A stretch of 64,000 nt of DNA from Capitulum mitella. Lineage: Eukaryota; Arthropoda; Thecostraca; Pollicipedomorpha; Pollicipedidae. The DNA lies in the NCBI GenBank assembly GCA_030062745.1, contig CP099843.1, forward strand, positions 4,527,001-4,591,000, written 5' to 3'. Both the position numbers and the translations under genes were made by a program. This document shows positions 56,863 to 64,000 of this stretch, piece by piece. Numbering within the stretch: position 1 is the stretch's first letter; the number at the start of each line of letters is the position of its first letter. Below the pieces are notes generated by a model. It ran no database searches and was not told where the DNA came from. It saw only the letters and a program-made list of their open reading frames with translations.

Positions 56863-59800
56863 TCACGTGGTCGCCATGGCAACTGCTTCCATGTTATACA
56901 ACAGCTGCTTGACGTTGGTGTCTTTGTGCTTCTTCGCCTCGGCCAGTAGATTCGGGGGCGAGTTCTTCTTCGTCTTCGTATGCCACACCATCACCTGTGT
57001 CCAGAGCCCAGATAATGCACGCCAACGGCAAGAAGCAAACACTGAAAAGTCGCGATAAGTACACAAAACATATGGAGCATAACTCACTTGATATCTATGG
57101 AACAATGTATCCAATCAGCAAAGCGACATGAAACCGACAGTCGGAGGGTAGGGCCACTGGCATGAAGGTTCAAACGCTCATCGATAGCGCCAAACCTTGC
57201 AGTCATTTGACGGTTTCATTTTTTCACCTTTAGGTCACAAATGACGTCATAGGCCGGGTTTAACACAAAAAAGTGGTCATTTTCCCAATGGGTCTCAATA
57301 TGTGGCGGTGGGTCTGAGGCATTCACAAAAGACCCCGGGGAGCGTACCCCGTCCCCCTCCCTCTACTGGCTAGGGTCCATTCAGTACGATCTCAGCCCGC
57401 ACTGAGCAGGACGCAGATCACCCTCCACGCCATCACCACGACTGCTGTCGCAGCTTAATTTAACCCTATTCCCGGCATAGGTTAAATTAAATGTTGTCGC
57501 AGCTTAATTTAACCCCATAGGCAGGCAGGAATCCGCCCTCTCGGGTTTTTTGCTTGCCAATTCCAGGATTTTTAACGCAGCCTCACGAAACTTGGTCACT
57601 TGTCCTAGCTATTCTTTCTACGTGCCGTGACAAAATTTTAAAATTCCATTTTGCTCAAAGGCGGAGCCAGGCAACGTTTTTGGCAGGCACCTCATGCCAT
57701 TTTTGGCCCTGTTGAGGGTAAAAGGAAAATGTCTGCCAAAAACACAGTTTTAAAGACAGAACTTAAAACTTTATATGGATATATAGCCAAATAGTTGGGC
57801 AATGTGCAGGTGTAATTTTGTTCATCTAAGGTCATTTTACAAGGTAAGGTCAAGGCCAAAAGTCAAAATTTGTTTTTTTCGCAATAATTTCGGCGCCGTT
57901 TCTTCAAATGCCAAACCCGGAATACATGTAACGTAGAAGGGTGCCTTCTACTTGTGTACCAAGTTTCAGCTTGATATCAGGTCGGGTCACCGAGCTATGA
58001 CATAAAATGTCAGTGCGCGTGCCCTATATCGCAATAGCCATAAAATGGATTTTTTGAAACAGAATGAATTCAAATGATTGAAAACGTTTACAGATAATAT
58101 TAAATGCACACGAGATCATTCCAAGTAACCCCAAGGTCACTGGAGGTCATTTAAGGTCAAAGGTCACAAGTTGATCTGAGAAACGTGTGACCATGACAGT
58201 TTCCCTTTTTCATGTCCCTGGCACCGCCTATGCTAACATTATACAAACATTGTAATGCGATTTGTACTTTTTTAGTATAACATGACTAGCAGAAGCCAAA
58301 AAAGGGTGTTTGCCTCTTTTGTTCATTCAGTTGTCAGAAAACTAATCCTCCTATTTTTGAAACCCTGTGAACGTCCATGAATTTTCTCAAAATTTCAGAT
58401 TTGCGGACCCATGGTAAAAGCCCTATCCATAATCTCTCGATTCATGCCAGTTTCATCGAAATCGGTCCATAAACAACGGAGTTATAAGAAGTCCAAAAGT
58501 ACCCCCATTTTCACATTTTCCCCCTGTATTCACGAATTTCAAAATTTTGAAAATTTCTTGTTATGAAAATGTAGTTCACGTCACGACAAATCGATTGCCG
58601 TTTGTTGCGATGAAATCGGATGTGTAGTTCTCGAGATTTCAGGGGGGGGCGAATCCGCCCCCCTGCCGGGAATCGACCATACCGTCTAGCCCTCCGGGAA
58701 TAGGGTTAAGCTGCACAGCATTGCCGCTGCTCGGGCAATTTTGCAACCCTCTCACAAGTACGGCGTAAGATTGGCCAGGAAGCTAACTCCGGATCAGAAA
58801 TCATAACATCTGAAATGTAACAACGGGTAACAGGATTCTTGTGAAACTAATATCAGTCGACAAACATACTTTATGGTTTCCGAAAACCAGATATCTTTAT
58901 CGAAAGCAAATGGAAAACAGCTGCCTCAAAACCGGGCGTGGGGTTTTTTGTGCCACATAACAGACAGCACGACAGTTGCGCAGGCCAATTTCTAGAAGCC
59001 AGCTCCCGACGTTGGACAACAATAACTGTACAAAGTGAAAGTGGATACTGGATACCCAGCTGTTTAAAGTGACTGATGCGTCATCACCACACGATCAAAC
59101 TACTTGCACGCCATCTTTGTACACATGATCAAGCTAGAAATCTGAAAACAAACCACTACATACAACAAACCCTCGAGCTCAGTGCCGGAAATTCACTGTA
59201 TGAATTTCTGGAAAGACGAGGTTACAGAAGCTCAGCTGGGTTTGATCGTAGCTCTCAAGCATTATATATATCAGAAGCCCGGGACGCTGCACAGATGTAG
59301 CTTTCCCCGAGGCTGCTCACTCTCCAGCATTTTTTTAAAGCTCGTCCATCCAACAATGTTAGACATAATCGGCTTCCCGGGGTTTTTGCAATGGCAAAAT
59401 GTCTCTAAATCGCATGACTGCACTCGAAAATGTTTTCTTCTCCTATCGTGCCTCTTGGGTCTCTGACTGATAACATTATCTCATCTCACAGTTGTACAAA
59501 ACAAGAATATTACGTCACCGCAGAGACCCCACAAAAACTGCGGACAAGTCATCAAAGTAGAGGTGGAACAATGATGCCTGTCGGTCCAACATCGAAACTA
59601 TGACTCCAAGAATAGGACGTGGACCAGAGTTTGGAAGGTCAACGCACTGCAAATGCAAATGCATACAGTTTAAAGAACTTAGCTACCTTCTCGTGAAAAT
59701 TGTGCGATTGTGTCCAGAGACTGCAAAGTTATTAGCCCCCAGAAAGCGTCACGGCCAGGCCAGGCAGGGCCACTCAGTTCGATTTTCTGCTAGCTGAAGT

Positions 59801-62800
59801 AAGACTTACAAGGCCTATGGCCTCGCTCGTAACCACATGGCTCACAAAGAAGTACCGAAATCATCGAATCCTACTGTAATCACTACCAATGCCATTTGAC
59901 ATAACTGGATCACAGCTGACCTTACCTTTGAAAGAAATCAAAGAGCTTACAAATGCAGGCACGCAACCATACTCCGTCGTTCCCAGACATGCGTTCGACT
60001 AGGACCGCATACTTTTACACTTCACAGGCCTGTAGGTACGGTACGGAGAGGTCTACCTCGGTGCATTGGTTGGCCAGCGGCTCAATGTCCTCCAGGCTGA
60101 GCCCAAGATTCTGCAGCAGCTTGTCCTCCTCGTAGCCGGCGTGGTAGGGCATGGTGCCCTTGTTGGCCAGCACCACGCGCAGGTTCAGCGCAAAGCCGGC
60201 CATGTCGACGGCGAAGCGGCGGCCGGCCGGCCAGCTGTCGAAGAACCCCGTCACACGGCCCTGGGAACGATAAGGCAGCTCGGAACGTCATTTCGTCACG
60301 GGCCCCAGGAACAGCAGAGCAGTGCACGACCGTCCGCCCCGGCTGCAAGCCGGACAGGCAGGCAGACAGACATGCAGACCTATCGTGATCGGCTTAAAAG
60401 AGCGCAGGCCGCTCCGTTCTGGCAACACGAGTTCGAGTCACTCCGAAAATGAACATCCGGCCTGCGGGTCCGCTGGCAACTGGCCGTGAGACTGTCACAC
60501 CCACCGCATCACATGATCGAGACTGGGGCTTAGGGTACGTACAATGGGCTCCTCGTAGCATGGCCTATGATCCCAAACATCTTTGTACGTCACTGGTATC
60601 AAATTCGCACATAAACATACTTACACAGTACCGGAGGCAGAATCACACCGCCGAATCACGAAGAGCACCAACGCACAATTTCACATCCTCAACATTTAAA
60701 TACCCACCGCAACGCTCAAGCACGTGGTCGGCACAGACCGTAGCCGCCCACGGCGAGGCGACTGCCACAGGTGAGGACTGGGGCACAGCGCAAACGACCG
60801 GAGACAAGGCGCGTCTCGTCTCCGGGAGACGCTTACCGAGACCGGCCGATTACTGCCAGCGGGGCCGGCAATGAGCTCCGCTCCCGGTCTGAGGCCGATC
60901 GGTTACAGCCAGCGGGGCCGGCACCGAACTCCGTCCCCGGTCCGGGGCCGGTCCGGTTACAGCCAGCGGGGCCGGCACTGAGCTCCGCTCCCGGTCGAGG
61001 CCGGCAGGTACCGCAAGCGGGGCCGGCACTGAACTCCGTCCCCGGTCCGAGGCCGGTCAGTTACAGCCAGCGGGGCCGGCACTGAACTCCGTCCCCGGTC
61101 CGAGGCCGGTCAGTTACAGCCAGCGGGGCCGGCACTGAACTCCGTTCCCGGTCCGGGGCCGGTCGCCGCGCTCACCTCCTTCACGATGGGCGCGCTGACC
61201 AGGTAGTCGCCCACCAGGCCCACAGGGAACATGGACACCTTCCGGGTGCCGCGCATCTGCTCGAACAGCCTGGCGGAAGCCGGGCGCCGATCAGCGGGGG
61301 CTGTCGTTGGCGCCGGCGGTGGCGATGGCGGACGGCAGCTCACCACAGCGTCCGGGACTTCCCATGTGCACATACCCGAAAACAGCGCAAAAGGGCGACC
61401 GAGCTAACGGAACTACGGCTTCCTGTTGAACTAATGAACGAGCAGCTCGACCGCAACACATACGGACATCCGCGCGCGCACACACCAACATAGCAGTCAA
61501 GTATGGCGCTGGTCCCCCAGTTACTTGTCAACACTGTGAGACTACAAACTCCAAAGAGTCCACCCTCAGTCCACACGCTTTAAAATCTCGGCCAGTTCGG
61601 CCGACAGACGGCGCTGCCGGCGCGCCGCTGCGCCCCCGGAGCCGCTGCCAGCGCCGAACCCCAGACAGAGAAGCCCCTCCACCGACAACGGCCGCCGGCC
61701 GCGGCCCCTCACCGGATGTCGATGGCGTTGTCGTCGTCCAGGAAGTAGAGCACGCCGGCGGGGGCGGGGGCGGCCGCGCGCAGCCAGCGGAGGGCGGCAC
61801 GACGGGCCGCCACGCCGCGTGGCACGTAGGTCACCCGTCGGTACTGGGCGGGCATGGGGCACGCCATGTGCACGTACGGCATGCCTGTGGCAGAGCGCCA
61901 CCGGCCCGGTCAGCGACACGATCCGGGGAGCAATCGACGCCCTGGATTCCGCCCTGAATGGAGCGGAGATCGGCTTGCTGTACGTCCACGGTCCGCCGCA
62001 GAATGTTCAGAATCGCAAATAATCTGAGTCAAGAGCAAAAGTAAAGGCGGCTGAAGCTCTAGTCACGTAATCCCATTATTCCAACATTCCACTAACTTCG
62101 TCTGTATGCCGTATTGCTACATCTTGTGCGTGGAAAGCTTTAAACGACCCAGACCACTACCATTTTTGAAGTACACGAGGTACAAACAAGCGAGAAAAAC
62201 TATCGAGCTGCTAGCTATTTTCAGTTCGCAAACGCCTGGAACTATGAAACCGTCTTTATAGCTTTTACAGGCGGTCGGCATGTGGCCGCGCTTCTCAGCA
62301 TAGTTGAGACTTGACGTGGCCTTGCCTGACCCGAGGTGACCGAACGTAGGGTATTACTAAGCCCCCCAATGTGAGCCCCAACGACAGGTTCCATTTCATT
62401 AGATGTTTTATCACCAGCCTGGAGCCAATTTACCAAACGCTGAGTTTTAAACTTCACACATACTTAAATTCTGGCCGATTTTAAAAACCAAGGTTTGAAC
62501 AACCCACTAGCTATGCATTCGGAGGCGTACCAAAAATGCGTATGCGCGCATTCGTTTGCGCACTATCCCTGAAAAATGGAAGAGAGGTGCATTTCTCAGC
62601 TACGTTCATTATTCAATCAATGTACATAATCACTGCATTTAGTACAAACCACGGTGGGGCAAAACAAATGTACAGAGAACAACAGAGAAAATGCACATAA
62701 GGTCTCACTCGATATGGGGACTGCAAGGGGTCATAATGGTATTTTTCAACGCATGAGTCCGGATACTGACCCGAGACCTTTTCTGTGATTCTACGGAAGC

Positions 62801-63101
62801 CATCTGAGACGTTGTCCACACACGAAGATTCATCCACCCTTTGCATGTAATCTCCGAACCAATGTTTCCGTGACGGATGCGATCGGTCAATACCTAGCCT
62901 GTCGAGCAGCGCCGTCACATGCGGAGAGCACGTGTCCGCGTCCTCCACCACCATCCAGGTGACGTTGGCCACCGTCAGCATCGTCTGGCCGAGGCGCGTC
63001 AGCTCGGCCATCTGCTCCACGCGCCGGTATGTCGGCGTCACCGCGTAGATGGCGCTGGTGGCGGCGTCCGCGGCCGCTGGCGGCAGCAGGCGCCGACGGT
63101 C
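56863..63101 (-). CDS. Beta-1,3-glucuronosyltransferase (GT43), catalytic part, five exons
   Basis: This Golgi type II enzyme family moves glucuronate from UDP-GlcA to galactose, in the proteoglycan linker or in HNK-1-type glycans. Exons on the minus strand: ~63101-62894 (start uncertain), 61884-61713, 61269-61176, 60260-60057 and 56994-56863 (stop TGA). All junctions are GT-AG and all phases match, giving about 269 residues, the size of the family's catalytic domain. Family motifs run in order: IYAVTPTYRR, AELTRLGQT, VVEDAD, PRGVAARR, the metal-binding DDDN, LFEQMRGTRKVSMFPVGLVG, FAVDMAGFALNLR, GYEED with the expected catalytic Glu, IEPLANQCT and VWHTKT. The cytoplasmic, transmembrane and stem part is missing and probably lies beyond 64 kb. 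Which subtype (linker GlcAT-I or P/S type) cannot be settled. Introns hold a TTAA element, a SINE-like copy and a minisatellite. Confidence 0.93.
57460..58709 (+). mobile_element. piggyBac-like TTAA MITE, copy 4, inside an intron
   Basis: The right end (CGGGAATAGGG then TTAA at 58706-58709) is clean. The left end is doubled: TTAA plus CCCTATTCCCGG at 57460-57475, then a second TTAACCCC at 57509, separated by a 26-bp TTAA-bounded mini-segment and a duplicated flank (GTCGCAGCTTAATTTAACCC twice, ~49 bp apart). The body matches copies 1-3 closely. It sits in the last intron (56995-60056) of the glucuronosyltransferase, on the strand opposite to the gene. Confidence 0.8.
58134..58166 (+). promoter_or_regulatory. 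Four AGGTCA half-sites (DR4-DR4-DR1), copy 4, intronic
   Basis: Exact AGGTCA at 58134, 58144, 58154 and 58161, spacers 4, 4 and 1. It lies in the last intron of the glucuronosyltransferase gene, so of the intact arrays this is the one best placed to affect a host gene. Binding is not shown. Confidence 0.5.
58710..60056. other. Remaining intron 4 sequence, no gene
   Basis: Intronic DNA of the glucuronosyltransferase. Frames here (for example 59076-59300 and 59182-59466, plus strand) are short, overlap and match nothing. Confidence 0.5.
60380..60515 (+). mobile_element. SINE-like copy in intron
   Basis: B-box-like AGTTCGAGTCAC near 60429, then GGCCTGCGGGTCCGCTGGC and GACTGTCACACCC, collinear with 44540-44650. 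The A box is weak. It lies in the intron between the third and fourth exons of the glucuronosyltransferase, antisense to it. Confidence 0.42.
60850..61170. repeat. 53-bp minisatellite, about six units, next to a splice donor
   Basis: Units begin TTACAGCCAGCGG (or a variant) at 60850, 60903, 60957, about 61010, 61061 and 61114, spaced 52-54 bp. Each has GGGGCCGGCACTGAACTCC. The array ends within a few bases of the 5' splice site at 61175 on the minus strand. It is GC-rich, unlike most of the surrounding intron. Confidence 0.9.
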
Positions 63102-64000
63102 CTGGCGGCCAGGTACCGGTCACACAGGACGGCCGTGCGGCTGCTGATAAGGGGAAATTCCAGCTCTTTCCAATTCCAAATCCCAGAAATTCCACTCGCC
63201 GACTGACGCTCATTAAAAACAGGTTCGTGCTTGAATTTGAATAGGTCCCAGATGGCACATCTTTGTATCATATCAAAATAGGTAAATGACCATTTGAAAG
63301 GTAGGGTGTATCAGAATCACAACACAAACAGTGTCTGCCCAAATGCCACAAAACATTCATTTATCAAGCATTTATCGTAATCATTTGGTTAGCTTCTTAC
63401 GAATTCTCCTTGAACAAGAACCAAGGTCCATGATGAGATTACTGATTTCAGCTTCCAATAACAAGTGTAAACATGACCTTCAGTTAACTAGCCAATTAAA
63501 GACAGATCACTCAATTTTTTGCAACAGCAAAAGCCGGTGGCCCCCAATTTCCACTAACCCCGCGCCCCTATCATTATGTGTCATCAGACATATATGTTTG
63601 CATCATTCAACTTACACAAGAGTTATGTGACTTTTTGTGAAGTCAACAACAGTCATTTCAGTCATTTCGTGGCTTTGCTCAATGCCGATTTGGATTCTTT
63701 TATAAGATAAATGTGGCTAGCGACTAAAGCACTGCACACAAAAACAGCTTTAAATATTCCTGTTCTGGTTTCTGGTGACACTTTACACCATGCACGCGTG
63801 AAAAATCAATTGTCGGAACATGGTCTCTATTGTGACCAGGTTCATTTTTGGTCCTTGTATGAAAAAAGCGTAACTTTTCGTGACAAAAGAAGTCCATTCC
63901 AGACTAGATATTGCCAATCTTGACTATTCTTCCAAAGTTTTACGAGATTTTACCGCCAACTGACGACATCATCAATGACCACGAGATCAAAAATGGCTCA
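63102..64000. other. Upstream of the visible glucuronosyltransferase exons, no gene
   Basis: Should be intron or upstream sequence of the gene, but no exon with a transmembrane anchor could be seen. Frames are short. Confidence 0.4.

Overview
The window is animal (metazoan) nuclear DNA: split genes with GT-AG introns, a eukaryotic glycosyltransferase, and a dense load of eukaryotic mobile DNA (Helitrons, hAT, piggyBac-like, LINE, SINE and foldback-like elements). The mix is compatible with an arthropod, possibly a crustacean, but nothing here fixes the taxon. There is no operon structure, ribosome-binding site, CRISPR array or rRNA gene.

Layout. 1-18.9 kb: no recognisable host gene; three ~1.2 kb TTAA-flanked, TIR-bounded non-coding elements (1253-2471, 3118-4322, 16429-17620), a foldback-like element (13667-16127), minisatellites, a microsatellite and a 69-nt palindrome. 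18.9-21.4 kb: a decayed LINE with endonuclease and reverse transcriptase remnants. 21.4-33 kb: an array of non-autonomous Helitrons and fragments, several joined head-to-tail (3' CTAG directly against the next 5' TCTATATTATAAA end). 33.2-38.9 kb: an apparently intact three-exon Rep/helicase (RepHel) Helitron transposase of about 1521 residues. 38.9-41.3 kb: GC-rich DNA with no recognised protein. 41.3-43.5 kb: a broken inverted copy of the transposase. 45.6-48.8 kb: more Helitron pieces in both orientations. 49.5-53.6 kb: a TTAA-type element of ~1.2 kb interrupted by a 2945-bp hAT-like transposon with exact 8-bp target duplications, ~430-450 bp inverted repeats and a 588-codon transposase ORF on the minus strand. 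56.9-63.1 kb: the only convincing host gene, a minus-strand beta-1,3-glucuronosyltransferase (GT43), seen as five phase-compatible exons; its amino-terminal, membrane-anchor part is not visible and probably lies beyond 64 kb. Its introns carry a TTAA element, a SINE-like copy and a 53-bp minisatellite.

The window is best read as one host gene end beside a transposon nest. The RepHel protein is the likely source of rolling-circle activity for the many non-autonomous Helitrons, which share its upstream region and 3' hairpin-CTAG ends. The TTAA elements would need a piggyBac-type transposase from elsewhere. The most notable points are the head-to-tail Helitron junctions, the hAT element with long TIRs nested in a TTAA element, and a four-half-site nuclear-receptor-like array (spacing 4-4-1) carried by all four copies of one TTAA family, intact in three.
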